Assembly: GCF_000466385.1 (NCBI RefSeq)
Contig: NZ_KE952693.1
Location: 1 to 64,000, forward strand
Length of the DNA: 64,000 nt
Source of the DNA: Aneurinibacillus aneurinilyticus ATCC 12856
GTDB taxonomy: Bacteria > Bacillota > Bacilli > Aneurinibacillales > Aneurinibacillaceae
Direction of reading: 5' to 3'
The notes below the pieces were generated by a model, which was given only the letters and a program-made list of their open reading frames with translations, made no database searches and was not told where the DNA came from. This document shows, one piece after another, positions 53,458 to 62,798 of the stretch (positions within the stretch are counted from its first letter, which is position 1; the number at the start of each line of letters is the position of its first letter). Both the position numbers and the translations under genes were made by a program.

Positions 53458-54999
53458 TTGTTTACCCAACAAGATTCTATTCAGCCTTTTGTTTTGCTTA
53501 TTTTCGGTGCGACAGGGGATTTGGCTAAGCGCAAGCTATTTCCTGCTCTATATAATTTGTACCGGGACAATTTTTTGAACAAAGAGTTTGCTGTTATCGG
53601 GGTTGGGAGAACAGAGATGGAGATTTCTCAATTTCGCTTGTTTATCAAAGAATCGATTTCAGAGTTTGGGCGTTTGCCTTTGCAGGAAGGGGCAGAGTGG
53701 GAGCGATTTGCTGCACGATTTGATTACATAGCATTTGATATTACGGAGCCGGACGCATACACATCTTTACTGGCTGTAGTGGAAGAGAGGGAACGGAAAA
53801 CGAACCTTATGGGAAACCGGATGTTTTATCTCGCTATTTCGCCCCAGCTATTCGGGACTGTATCGAACAGCTTAGAACGTAGTGGGCTTACGAATACCGC
53901 AGGGTGGAAACGGCTGGTTGTCGAAAAACCATTTGGTCATGACTATGCTTCCGCAAAAATGTTGAATGAAGAGATTAAGTGTTCATTTACGGAAGAGGAA
54001 ATCTACCGTATTGATCATTATTTAGGCAAGGAGATGGTACAGAATATACAGGTTATCCGTTTTGCCAATTTTATGTTCGAGCCGCTTTGGAACAATCGGT
54101 ATATCGACAATATTCAGATTACCGCCAGCGAGACGGTAGGGGTGGAAGACCGTGCTTCTTATTATGATTGTACGGGTGCCCTGCTTGATATGGTACAGAA
54201 TCATATGCTACAGATGGTCATGATGGTATGCATGGAGCCGCCGGGCAGATTAAATACTGAGGCGATCCGTGACGAAAAAGTGAAGGTTATGCACGCGCTT
54301 CGCCGCTACAATGAAGAAGAGGTAGATAGGCATATTGTACGCGGCCAGTATACGGCAGGAGAGGGTGGGCAAGGCGTAGTCTGCGCATATCGGGAAGAGC
54401 CAAATGTTAATCCAGCATCTATAACGGAGACATTCGTAGCGGCCAGATTGTTCATCGATAACTTTCGATGGGCAGGCGTACCTATCTATATTCGTACCGG
54501 CAAACGAATGCAGAAGAAGGTTACGGAAATTGTCATTCAATTTAAGGCATTACCGAACCGCTTATATTTTAATAAAAATGATGATGTAGCCCCGAATTTA
54601 CTTATTTTCCGTATTAATCCAAGAGAGGGTATTACACTGCTGTTGAACGCCAAGAAGCAAGGGACGGACAGCCAGGTTGTACCGATTGGTATGGAGTATT
54701 GCAACGATTGCGGAGACGCATCGCCGGAAGCGTACGAAAGCCTGCTTCATGACGCTATACTTGGCGACCCAGCTTTCTTTACGCGTTGGGATGAAGTGTC
54801 CCTAGCCTGGAAGTTTATCGATCCGATTCGGCGCACATGGGACAAAAATTCGCGTGCCCCTGAAGAATATCCTGCAGGCACATGGGGTCCTGCCGAATCG
54901 AACGAGATGATCCTAAATGATGGAAGAAGATGGTGGACGGGTGAAGATATCATCAAGAACAGAAAAACAATCAAAGCGGTGGAGCGGCCGAAATACTGA
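53458..54999 (+). CDS. zwf: Glucose-6-phosphate 1-dehydrogenase
   Basis: TTG 53458 lies 8 bp from GGAG; GTG 53449 is in frame but too close. About 513 residues with [21 protein letters not shown] (NADP site), [10 protein letters not shown] (catalytic His) and [19 protein letters not shown]. The chain length and C-terminus are normal. First step of the oxidative pentose phosphate pathway. No gnd or pgl gene is adjacent. Confidence 0.93.
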   Translation: MFTQQDSIQPFVLLIFGATGDLAKRKLFPALYNLYRDNFLNKEFAVIGVGRTEMEISQFRLFIKESISEFGRLPLQEGAEWERFAARFDYIAFDITEPDAYTSLLAVVEERERKTNLMGNRMFYLAISPQLFGTVSNSLERSGLTNTAGWKRLVVEKPFGHDYASAKMLNEEIKCSFTEEEIYRIDHYLGKEMVQNIQVIRFANFMFEPLWNNRYIDNIQITASETVGVEDRASYYDCTGALLDMVQNHMLQMVMMVCMEPPGRLNTEAIRDEKVKVMHALRRYNEEEVDRHIVRGQYTAGEGGQGVVCAYREEPNVNPASITETFVAARLFIDNFRWAGVPIYIRTGKRMQKKVTEIVIQFKALPNRLYFNKNDDVAPNLLIFRINPREGITLLLNAKKQGTDSQVVPIGMEYCNDCGDASPEAYESLLHDAILGDPAFFTRWDEVSLAWKFIDPIRRTWDKNSRAPEEYPAGTWGPAESNEMILNDGRRWWTGEDIIKNRKTIKAVERPKY

Positions 55000-55016
55000 A
55001 AAGGGGAAAACTAACA

Positions 55017-56140
<1,124 letters not shown>

Positions 56141-56164
56141 TGGGAGCTAGGTTTCTTGACTATG

Positions 56165-56209
56165 AAAAAGCGCGAATGTCGTAGTTTTACAAACGATTCG
56201 CGCTTTTTC
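56165..56209. terminator. Bidirectional terminator
   Basis: AAAAAGCGCGAATGTCGT pairs with ACGATTCGCGCTTTTT (stem of about 15 bp, one bulge). It separates tadA from the convergent ABC permease gene and has T runs on both strands. Confidence 0.9.
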
Positions 56210-56228
56210 TGTATGACTGGCTTATGGC

Positions 56229-57419
56229 TTAAGCGGAAAAGGAAGGATCTGCTTCAGCTTTTTTGTCTGCTTTAATGAATAGGGGGGTAAGCAGAAACGC
56301 GATGAAATACGTGACTGCTCCCATTAAGCCCATAGCTACGCAATCTTGCCAGACCGTCTCAAACCCATGCCCTTTAATAAAAATTTCACGTACTCCATCC
56401 AGAAAATATGTGAGCGGCAGCAGATGACCTGCTACATTGAGCGCATGGGGCATCGCCTCAAACGGCCATGTAAAGCCGGATAATAGAAAGGATGGAACGG
56501 CAATAAGCATAGTAGTTTGCGTAGAACCTACCTGATTGCTTGAGAATAAACTTGCCAGATAACCGATGCCGAGCAGTGCGAATACGAAGCTTACGCCGAG
56601 TGCCATTACCGGCAGAAGTAAACCGCGAAACGGCAGGTTGAATACATATAGCGCCAGTACGAATACGCTTAGATTGTTAACGAGACCTATCAGGAAATAA
56701 GGAGCCGTTTTCGCATAAGCAATGCGCCAGGGAAGACTACGCCAGGCTGCAAATCGGTTCCATGTGCCCTGTTCCTTGTCACGTGTTACCGTTAGTGCTA
56801 CGCCAAGCAGAAGCACCTGTTGCAGAATTGCACCAATTAAGCCGTATACGAGAAAGTCGTTATAGTTAAACATTGGATTGTACAATACGCGAGAGCGGAA
56901 CGGTATCTGAGAGAATGTTGATGTGATTTGCTCATCTCTCAACCCCTGCTGTTTCATCTTTACGGAAGATGCCCCATAGCTAAAGGTAGTGATAACCTGA
57001 TTGGCGGCCCGTGTCGCTGAATTGGAGAATAGCATATTGCTCCCATCCACAAAAGTGAGCACGGGTACATTTTCTCCGTGTTTCAAACGGGTAGAGAAAT
57101 CGTTCGGAATAATAATACCGACGCGTGCTTTCCCATTCTCAATAGTCCGTTCTACCTCACTTTCCGAGAGCGTATGGCTTGTGATGCGAAATGTTTCTGT
57201 CTGATCAAAAGCCTGAACGATTTGTCGGCTGAGCTGACTATTGTCACCATCAAATACAACGGTCGGAATTGCTACTAGACGCTGATTGGAATATAGATAG
57301 CCAAACAGCGCCGTATAGAGCAGCGGAACGAGAAATAGAATAGCGAATAGACGCCGGTCACGAAGAATATTCAGCCACTCCTCGCGGATGATGCTTCCCA
57401 CTTTGAGCGGAGCTGACAT
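56229..57419 (-). CDS. ABC-2 type transporter permease
   Basis: 396 residues; ATG 57419 lies 2 bp after the stop of the upstream membrane-fusion gene. Architecture: N-terminal helix (LFAILFLVPLLYTALFGYLY), a large external loop to about residue 180 (VVFDGDNSQLSRQIVQAF), then five helices with the ABC-2 core. It is the YbhR/YhhJ-type permease. No ATPase gene is in this cluster, so the energy source must come from elsewhere. Confidence 0.85.
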   Translation of the reverse strand: MSAPLKVGSIIREEWLNILRDRRLFAILFLVPLLYTALFGYLYSNQRLVAIPTVVFDGDNSQLSRQIVQAFDQTETFRITSHTLSESEVERTIENGKARVGIIIPNDFSTRLKHGENVPVLTFVDGSNMLFSNSATRAANQVITTFSYGASSVKMKQQGLRDEQITSTFSQIPFRSRVLYNPMFNYNDFLVYGLIGAILQQVLLLGVALTVTRDKEQGTWNRFAAWRSLPWRIAYAKTAPYFLIGLVNNLSVFVLALYVFNLPFRGLLLPVMALGVSFVFALLGIGYLASLFSSNQVGSTQTTMLIAVPSFLLSGFTWPFEAMPHALNVAGHLLPLTYFLDGVREIFIKGHGFETVWQDCVAMGLMGAVTYFIAFLLTPLFIKADKKAEADPSFSA

Positions 57420-57421
57420 CG

Positions 57422-58696
57422 TTATTTCGCCCCCATACCTTGCCATTGCAGCGTCATGCCAGTTGCTGCCGTATCAGGCAAGTCAGTTAGCGTCACCTTC
57501 GCACCGAAAGAGCGTACATCCGTATCGCCTGTCTGCTGACTTGGCTTTTGAATGGCGAAGTCGGCGGCTGGCTGAAGAACCGTAATTTTTCCTTTTACGG
57601 TTTTACCGGTAGAGATAAGTTTCATATGCACCTCATCCCCAACTTTCAACGCTCCCAGCTCTGTTTCAGGGAAATAAAATTTTGCCCAGCGATCTTTCGT
57701 TGCTTCTAGTGTAAATACCGGGAAGCCTGCGCCGACCAGTTCGCCCAATTGTGCCGATTGGGAAGTAATAATACCATCCGCCGGAGCGCGAAGCTCAGTA
57801 TAGTTGATATATGTTTTCGCTTCATCCAGTGCCGCTTGAGCTTTAGAGACATTGGCTTTCGCCGTGGCTACGGAAGAAGATGCCTGAGAGACACCTGCTT
57901 CGGCCGCCCGTACATCATCCTGGCGCAATGTGACCTGTCCTTTGCCAGCTTCGGCGAGTGCTACTGCGGCTTTGGCCTGTTCTAGTTGAGCTTCGGCGGC
58001 TTGAATCTCTTCTTTACGCGGCCCATTCTCTACCATCTCGTATTGCTTTTGCGCAGCTTCGTATTCCGCTTTTGCCTTCTGATAGCTTAATTCCGTTTCT
58101 TCCACCTTTGCCTGTGATATAGCTCCTTGTGCAAGCAGGGTTTTCATGCGAGTATAATTATCATCAGCTAGACGATATGCTTCTTTAGCGGCGTCTACTT
58201 TGATCTTTGCCTGTTCACGTTCTTCCTTGCGGGCACCGCTTTTCATGGCGTCTACTTGTGCCTGTGCAGCTTTAACGGCGGCCCGGGCTTGCTCCACCTG
58301 TCGCTCTGCTGTATCAGCGGTTACGCTTACCGCGTTGCTGCCCTGTGATTTCTTGGCTTCTGCTGCGGATACGGATGCCTGTGCTTGCGAGACGCCAGCG
58401 TTGGCTGCTTCGAGTGCCGCTTGTGCCTGAGATGCTTTATCCTGTAATTCTTTACTTTCCAGGCGGGCGAGCAATTGTCCTTTCTTTACATGGTCGCCTT
58501 CCTTAACATAGATTTCGCTAATCCGGCCTCCCATTTTGAAGCTTGCGTTCATATTCGTTGCTTCTACGTAGGCGGTGGGCTGACTGGTAGACGCCGCTTC
58601 AATGTGGCTACCTTCCCCATATGAAGATAGTGCATATACGCCGCCGCCGATGAGCAGAGTCATGGCGGTAAACATAGTAATACGAAGACCCCTCAT
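57422..58696 (-). CDS. HlyD-family membrane-fusion / secretion protein
   Basis: 424 residues; N-terminal membrane anchor (ITMFTAMTLLIGGGVYALSS), then a lipoyl half-motif and a very long coiled coil rich in Ala/Gln/Lys/Glu (AQAALEAANAGVSQAQASVSAAEAKK; QAKIKVDAAKEAYRLA). The C-terminal beta-barrel part has ELRAPADGIITSQSAQLGELVGAG, a typical barrel-sandwich motif. It links the ABC-2 permease to the outside. AGGGGGAGAAG precedes ATG. Confidence 0.85.
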   Translation of the reverse strand: MRGLRITMFTAMTLLIGGGVYALSSYGEGSHIEAASTSQPTAYVEATNMNASFKMGGRISEIYVKEGDHVKKGQLLARLESKELQDKASQAQAALEAANAGVSQAQASVSAAEAKKSQGSNAVSVTADTAERQVEQARAAVKAAQAQVDAMKSGARKEEREQAKIKVDAAKEAYRLADDNYTRMKTLLAQGAISQAKVEETELSYQKAKAEYEAAQKQYEMVENGPRKEEIQAAEAQLEQAKAAVALAEAGKGQVTLRQDDVRAAEAGVSQASSSVATAKANVSKAQAALDEAKTYINYTELRAPADGIITSQSAQLGELVGAGFPVFTLEATKDRWAKFYFPETELGALKVGDEVHMKLISTGKTVKGKITVLQPAADFAIQKPSQQTGDTDVRSFGAKVTLTDLPDTAATGMTLQWQGMGAK

Positions 58697-58719
58697 GTCT
58701 TCTCCCCCTTTTCATTGTG

Positions 58720-59310
58720 TTACTCTTCTTCATAGATTCCCAGCATATGCAGGACAAGGTTCTGTAAACTGGAGCGTAGCTTCATATTATCGAGTGCTTC
58801 TTCGTGGATGATGGCCCGCATGGCGGTAAATCCGATCATGCCGAACAGACTACTGGCAGTAACGGCCACATTTATTCCAGAATGAAGCTTTTGGTTATCT
58901 TTCGCAGTCTGTAGCTCTTGCTCCAGAAGGATGAAATATTTTTGTAAAACATAGCGAATTGTATGGTGTCGTTCCTGTGTTCCCCAGCCACGGCTGAGCA
59001 GCAGGCGACAGAAATCCTGTTCGTTCTGGAAGAAATCAAGGTGAGCTTCAATCAGACGAATAACCCGCTGGCGGAAATCCTCAGGGCTTACTACATCTAC
59101 ATAGTCCTGGATCATGCCAATGAAATTCTGCACCCCGGACTCCATTACGAATATGTATAAATCTTCTTTTGTCTTGAAGTTGTAATAGAGCGTCCCTTTT
59201 GCAACGCCGCAGATTTCAGCAATTTGTTCCATTGTTGTTTCGTTAAACCCTTTTTCGGCGAAAGCTTTGAGAGCCCCTTGAAATATTAATTCTCTCGTTT
59301 TTACGCGCAC
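58720..59310 (-). CDS. TetR-family transcriptional repressor
   Basis: 196 residues; starts at GTG 59310 (AAAGGAG upstream). N-terminal TetR helix-turn-helix: ELIFQGALKAFAEKGFNETTMEQIAEICGVAKGTLYYNFKTKEDLY. The C-terminal ligand domain is helical. First gene of the TetR-HlyD-ABC2 transcript; a perfect palindrome lies 19 bp upstream. It probably represses the operon until a drug-like ligand binds. Confidence 0.93.
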   Translation of the reverse strand: MRVKTRELIFQGALKAFAEKGFNETTMEQIAEICGVAKGTLYYNFKTKEDLYIFVMESGVQNFIGMIQDYVDVVSPEDFRQRVIRLIEAHLDFFQNEQDFCRLLLSRGWGTQERHHTIRYVLQKYFILLEQELQTAKDNQKLHSGINVAVTASSLFGMIGFTAMRAIIHEEALDNMKLRSSLQNLVLHMLGIYEEE

Positions 59311-59328
59311 ACTTTCACTCCTTTTTAA

Positions 59329-59342
59329 ACTGACTAGTCAGT
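59329..59342. promoter_or_regulatory. TetR operator palindrome
   Basis: ACTGACTAGTCAGT is a perfect 14-bp palindrome, 19 bp upstream of the tetR GTG. It is the expected self-regulatory operator of the TetR-HlyD-ABC2 operon. Confidence 0.7.
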
Positions 59343-59437
59343 GCAAATTCGCTTATTATTATAAAATGGAAGAATCAGAAAATCAATATAAAAAGAAAAA
59401 AGCGCCATCCGAGTATGGAAGGCGAAAAAAAGGAAAT

Positions 59438-59602
59438 TTAAGGATATATGGCTTTTGAATCTGTCATTCTGCCTGAAGTTTTGGGTAAATCCAGCATATC
59501 GCGCGCTTGTTGATTCATACTCGTAAGCATGAGTGAATCATCGAATGTTACGATACCTGGATGTATATTGTTGATAATCTGTGTTTTAAGCTTGTAAGAA
59601 CA
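59438..59602 (-). pseudogene. Decayed PAS-domain fragment
   Basis: On the minus strand the open frame from 59602 to the TAA at 59438 gives IINNIHPGIVTFDDSLML and MNQQARDMLDLP. This matches a PAS-domain start (ILNSIHDGIVAFD...ITLMNQQARELLGLP) very well, but the frame has no start codon and both flanks carry stops. A hairpin with a minus-strand T run sits just beyond (59396-59430). It looks like a remnant of a sensor kinase or sigma-54 activator gene. Confidence 0.45.
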
Positions 59603-59696
59603 TTAATGTCCAAACTTGGGATAAATTAAGAACGAATGGCTCATACTAACAAAGTGTTGTAAAGCACAAATATTAATAAGGAAAGGGGCATCTTCT

Positions 59697-59963
59697 ATGC
59701 CTAATCAACAATCCCAACAAGGAATGAATACAGCGCCACAATCTCAAAATGTAAATGCACAAGCAGGTCAACAAGCACAAGCTACAGTTACACAGGCGCA
59801 AAATGCCGTCGCTCAGGCCCAAAGCGCATTAACACAGGCTCAGGCCGCTGCAAATCCGCAAGCCATTCAACAAGCCCAGCAACAGCTTCAGCAGGCTCAA
59901 CAACAATTATCTCAGGCACAGGCTACAGCTTCAGTAAATACAACAAACCAAGCACAAGGATAA
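59697..59963 (+). CDS. Gln/Ala-rich low-complexity small protein
   Basis: 88 residues, of which 31 are Gln and 21 are Ala, with a repeating AQAQ/TQAQ/QQQLQQAQ pattern and no Cys, Trp, Tyr or Phe. GGAAAGGGG precedes ATG at about 10 bp. The composition resembles gamma-type small acid-soluble spore proteins (rich in Gln, Asn, Ala), but their conserved NAQQVRKQN block is absent. Alternatively it forms a long amphipathic coil. A possible terminator follows. Confidence 0.6.
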   Translation: MPNQQSQQGMNTAPQSQNVNAQAGQQAQATVTQAQNAVAQAQSALTQAQAAANPQAIQQAQQQLQQAQQQLSQAQATASVNTTNQAQG

Positions 59964-59979
59964 GTTGAGCTTACAGGGG

Positions 59980-60013
59980 GGCTGACTCAAAAGGCTATGG
60001 GTCAGCCTCTTCT
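59980..60013 (+). terminator. Possible terminator
   Basis: GGCTGAC (59980-59986) and GTCAGCC (60001-60007) form a 7-bp stem followed by TCTTCT, 16 bp after the Gln/Ala-rich gene. The T tract is weak. Confidence 0.55.
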
Positions 60014-60172
60014 AATGTGATCTGCATATTTTGAATGCTTTATCGTGAAAAAAGGTAAACATTCATCCCTTGCTTACCGAATGTTACCTTGCGACATAAG
60101 GAGACGGGGCATTGATTTATTTTTCGTACATATGGTAGGATATTTTTTAGCTTGACAACAGAAGATGCATAC

Positions 60173-60265
60173 GGAGATGTACCCAAGTCCGGCTGAAGGG
60201 GACTGACTCGAAATCAGTTAGGCGTCTTGCGGCGCGCGGGGGTTCGAATCCCTCCATCTCCGCCA
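60173..60265 (+). tRNA. tRNA-Ser (anticodon CGA)
   Basis: 93 nt including CCA. Acceptor GGAGATG/CATCTCC, anticodon loop CTCGAAA with anticodon CGA (reads UCG), a long variable arm as in class II tRNAs, and GGTTCGAATCC T-arm. A TTGACA lies at 60152-60157, too close to be the -35 unless transcription starts inside the tRNA; the promoter may be further upstream. Confidence 0.95.
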
Positions 60266-60330
60266 TACATATTGCAAAGATGGGTGAAAACAGGGTGGCT
60301 GATTCGCTCATAAATATATAGGCGACTAAT

Positions 60331-60367
60331 AGCCTCCTAATGCGGTAACGTGAAAGGGGGCTTTTTC
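60331..60367 (+). terminator. Terminator downstream of tRNA-Ser
   Basis: AGCCTCCT pairs with AGGGGGCT (with G-T pairs) and is followed by TTTTTC, about 65 bp after the tRNA. Confidence 0.65.
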
Positions 60368-60538
60368 TTGTGTGTATTTAATTGAATTTGGAAATAAAAT
60401 CCTATCTAAATGGAAAGCAGATTAATGTGCGCGTCATTGCCGAAGAAAAATAAATACTGCTGAAGTGAAGACCGGAGCCTTACGAATAAAATCGGACAAA
60501 TGATGTAACCATACAAATGAAAAGAAATCGCAAAAGGG

Positions 60539-60919
60539 ATGATGGCATTGAGGGAACCGCTTGAAAGTATAGACACCATAGCAATAAAAGTTGTGGCGGT
60601 CACCGGTATTTTGGCATTTATTTTAGGTTTGATTTATAAGGAAGAGATACGGAATATATTGATGATCAGTTTTCTTCTTTGTGTAATAAGCTATTACATG
60701 GGAGATCTGGTTATTCTTCCGCTTACTAATAACTTGGTAGCTACTGCTTGTGATTTCGTGCTTGCATTTTTAGTGATTTGGTTAACAGGGCTTGGCTTAT
60801 TTAATCCAAATACGCCTGTAGTATTTGTTTCCCTCGTTTCTGCCGCAGGTATTGCTGTAGGGGAGTGCCTTTTACATATTTTGATGCAGAGCGTATTGCA
60901 TGAACGGAGTGCTGGATAG
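60539..60919 (+). CDS. DUF2512 (YndM-like) membrane protein
   Basis: 126 residues, four membrane helices: VAVTGILAFILGLIY, ILMISFLLCVISYYMGDL, TACDFVLAFLVIWLTGLGLF and VFVSLVSAAGIAVGECLLH. The VISY-x-x-GD motif and GLGL are typical of DUF2512. AAAAGGG precedes tandem ATGs at 60539 and 60542. Function is unknown. Confidence 0.8.
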   Translation: MMALREPLESIDTIAIKVVAVTGILAFILGLIYKEEIRNILMISFLLCVISYYMGDLVILPLTNNLVATACDFVLAFLVIWLTGLGLFNPNTPVVFVSLVSAAGIAVGECLLHILMQSVLHERSAG

Positions 60920-60965
60920 TCTAATTAATAAAGCGTAGAAACGATAATTTTAGAGAAAAAAAGCG

Positions 60966-61001
60966 AAGCTTCGACTTTTGGATGACAGTTGAAGCTTTTT
61001 T
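60966..61001 (+). terminator. Terminator of the DUF2512 gene
   Basis: AAGCTTCGAC and GTTGAAGCTT (10-bp stem with one G-T) followed by TTTT, 45 bp after the stop. Confidence 0.7.
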
Positions 61002-61280
61002 AGATCGTATTACTTAAAAAATTCACAAAGCGTTTACTGAGCGTCGTTTCTTTCCTATGAAAGCATAAAAAATTATAGACGTGTACATAGCCTTTATAAA
61101 GTAAAATTTTTATCAGCAGGTATTTTACACCGGTTGCAACAGAATAAAGTAATATTTCTTGAATATTGACGTAATTTAGTGGGATGTTTTGTCGAATCCC
61201 TTTACTTACCAACATTTGCAACTTAAAATTCTAGGTAATACTATTTAACTAATTTTTATCCGTCCTTTGAAGGAGGTACT

Positions 61281-61469
61281 ATGGCGAAACAAGACATTTA
61301 CCGTGCAGTTTTTGAAGCATGCCTAACAAAAGATGATATGCATGCTTGCTATACGGGGCTAGTCCGTTGCATTATAGAAGAGATAGATAATGATTGGGAG
61401 AGCATTCGGGAAATTCGACTTGTAGAGCACGCTTATTCCTTAGTAAAAGAGAAAAAATTCCTAGGCTAA
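61281..61469 (+). CDS. Small hypothetical protein
   Basis: 62 residues with a strong ribosome binding site (GAAGGAGG at 6 bp). Sequence: ACLTKDDMHACYTGLVRCIIEE, mostly helical with three Cys, ending LVKEKKFLG. It is 70 bp before a secreted protein gene. I do not recognise the family. Confidence 0.6.
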   Translation: MAKQDIYRAVFEACLTKDDMHACYTGLVRCIIEEIDNDWESIREIRLVEHAYSLVKEKKFLG

Positions 61470-61539
61470 TACAAAGAGATACGCAAGAATTTCGCGGATA
61501 CGGCTTTTCCTTTTCAAGTAAGAAAGAGGAGAATCCTGA

Positions 61540-62262
61540 ATGAGAAAGAGAAACGTCGTTTTATCCCTGATTATCACTACGTCCGTTATTAGTGTTGGAG
61601 TATTTGCAGTGTCTTCGGTGCTGCAGAACGTGGAAGCTGAAGAACAAAATATTCCAGATATTGTGCCTGCCAATGAACCGCCATATCAGGTAAACATCGA
61701 TGAAAATATTACCCCATCTCAGTATGAAGAGGAAATGCGCAAAAGTTTGGTGTATGAGAAAGTGGAGAAGCCAAAAATCCCGGTTTCTGATATTCGCCTT
61801 GATAAGATACAAGCCGCATTTTCTGTAATTGAACAACCTTTTGAGAAGCCATTGGAGAAGCCGAGGAAAAATCGACCAGATAAGATGACAATTGATCCGT
61901 TCAATGGAGATGCCAAGTATACGAATGGAATCGTTATTAATCGTGAAGGACGGGCGATAAAGATTCCGGACGATGTTTCGCCGTCCAGGGGCCAAATTGC
62001 TCCTGTTGTACGGGTTATGACCGCTGATCTTGCGGCAATGATGCAGCAGCCATATACAACACAACTGGCGTATGACGTAATGAAGAAAATAACGGAATTA
62101 CAAAAATATATGGATGCGCTTGACCTAACGGAAGTAACCGGTATTTTGGTTGAAGTAAATACATATATTACGGATAATAAAGCATCATTCACAAAAGCGT
62201 CCAAAGTAATTCAGGAGGTTAACAAATTAGTTAACTTCGATAAGATGGAAGAAGATAGCTAG
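61540..62262 (+). CDS. Secreted protein of unknown function
   Basis: 240 residues with a signal peptide (VVLSLIITTSVISVGVFAVSSVL, residues 6-28; probable cut near VEA). The mature part has a Pro/Lys/Glu-rich stretch (PFEKPLEKPRKNRPDK) and a helical C-terminal half (MMQQPYTTQLAYDVMKKITELQKYMDALDL). No enzyme motif is visible. AAAGAGGAG precedes ATG. It stands alone before the SRP RNA gene. Confidence 0.65.
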   Translation: MRKRNVVLSLIITTSVISVGVFAVSSVLQNVEAEEQNIPDIVPANEPPYQVNIDENITPSQYEEEMRKSLVYEKVEKPKIPVSDIRLDKIQAAFSVIEQPFEKPLEKPRKNRPDKMTIDPFNGDAKYTNGIVINREGRAIKIPDDVSPSRGQIAPVVRVMTADLAAMMQQPYTTQLAYDVMKKITELQKYMDALDLTEVTGILVEVNTYITDNKASFTKASKVIQEVNKLVNFDKMEEDS

Positions 62263-62320
62263 CTAAACAACTCCTACCCAAAGCAACAAAAATTGCAGCA
62301 ATCAGGGACGGGGTATCGAC

Positions 62321-62349
62321 TTGCTTTACCTTTTCTTTTTTGATAAGAT
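62321..62349 (+). promoter_or_regulatory. Promoter of the SRP RNA
   Basis: TTGCTT (62321-62326), 17-bp spacing, TAAGAT (62344-62349). The 5' end of the RNA follows within about 40 bases. Confidence 0.5.
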
Positions 62350-62387
62350 GATTAGGCAGCAACGCTGCATAACTATTGTGTATAAGT

Positions 62388-62660
62388 TTGTCGCACTAGA
62401 CGGGGAGGTAGCGGTGCCCTGTACCCGCAATCCGCTGTAGCGGGGTTGAATTCCTGTCTGAGGTGCGCTTCATGTGGGGTCAGGTCTGTGTAAGTGGTGT
62501 TGAGAGCTGGGTCCTGCGCAACGGGAACCCATGAACCTGGTCAGGTCCGGAAGGAAGCAGCCATAAGTGGATCCTTCCGTGTGCCGCAGGGCAGCCTGGC
62601 TTGAGCTAACTGCACGGGGCCGCCTGGATGTGCGTATCGACGACAGGTGTGCGGCTCTAT
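62388..62660 (+). ncRNA. ffs: Signal recognition particle RNA (long Bacillus type)
   Basis: The helix-8 core is present: CCTGGTCAGGTCCGGAAG then GAAGCAGCCATAAG (62537-62569), with the GGAA tetraloop. The 5' end (GTCGCAC) pairs with GTGCGGC near 62648-62654, closing the Alu-type fold, and internal CCCTGTACC-type sequences fit the long, about 270-nt SRP RNA. It guides membrane proteins with Ffh. No dnaX follows. Confidence 0.95.
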
Positions 62661-62665
62661 TTTTA

Positions 62666-62700
62666 TAAAGCTCTCGGTAATTTTATACCGGGAGCTTTTA
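62666..62700 (+). terminator. Terminator of the SRP RNA
   Basis: AAAGCTCTCGGTA and TACCGGGAGCTTT form a stem of about 12 bp, followed by TTAATTTT. Confidence 0.75.
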
Positions 62701-62798
62701 ATTTTGTGCAACATTGTTGCAAAGCAAAAAGGAAATTGTGAAAATAAACAGAATATATTCAGTGTGGTAAATATCTCCGGCAGTGAGGTGAAAAAACA

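Noticed and set aside
60152-60178. TTGACA as -35 for tRNA-Ser
   Set aside because: The matching -10 would fall within the tRNA; the match is probably chance.
61000-61221. 73-codon minus-strand frame between the DUF2512 and small hypothetical genes
   Set aside because: No ribosome binding site, AT-rich, and its end lies inside a terminator hairpin.
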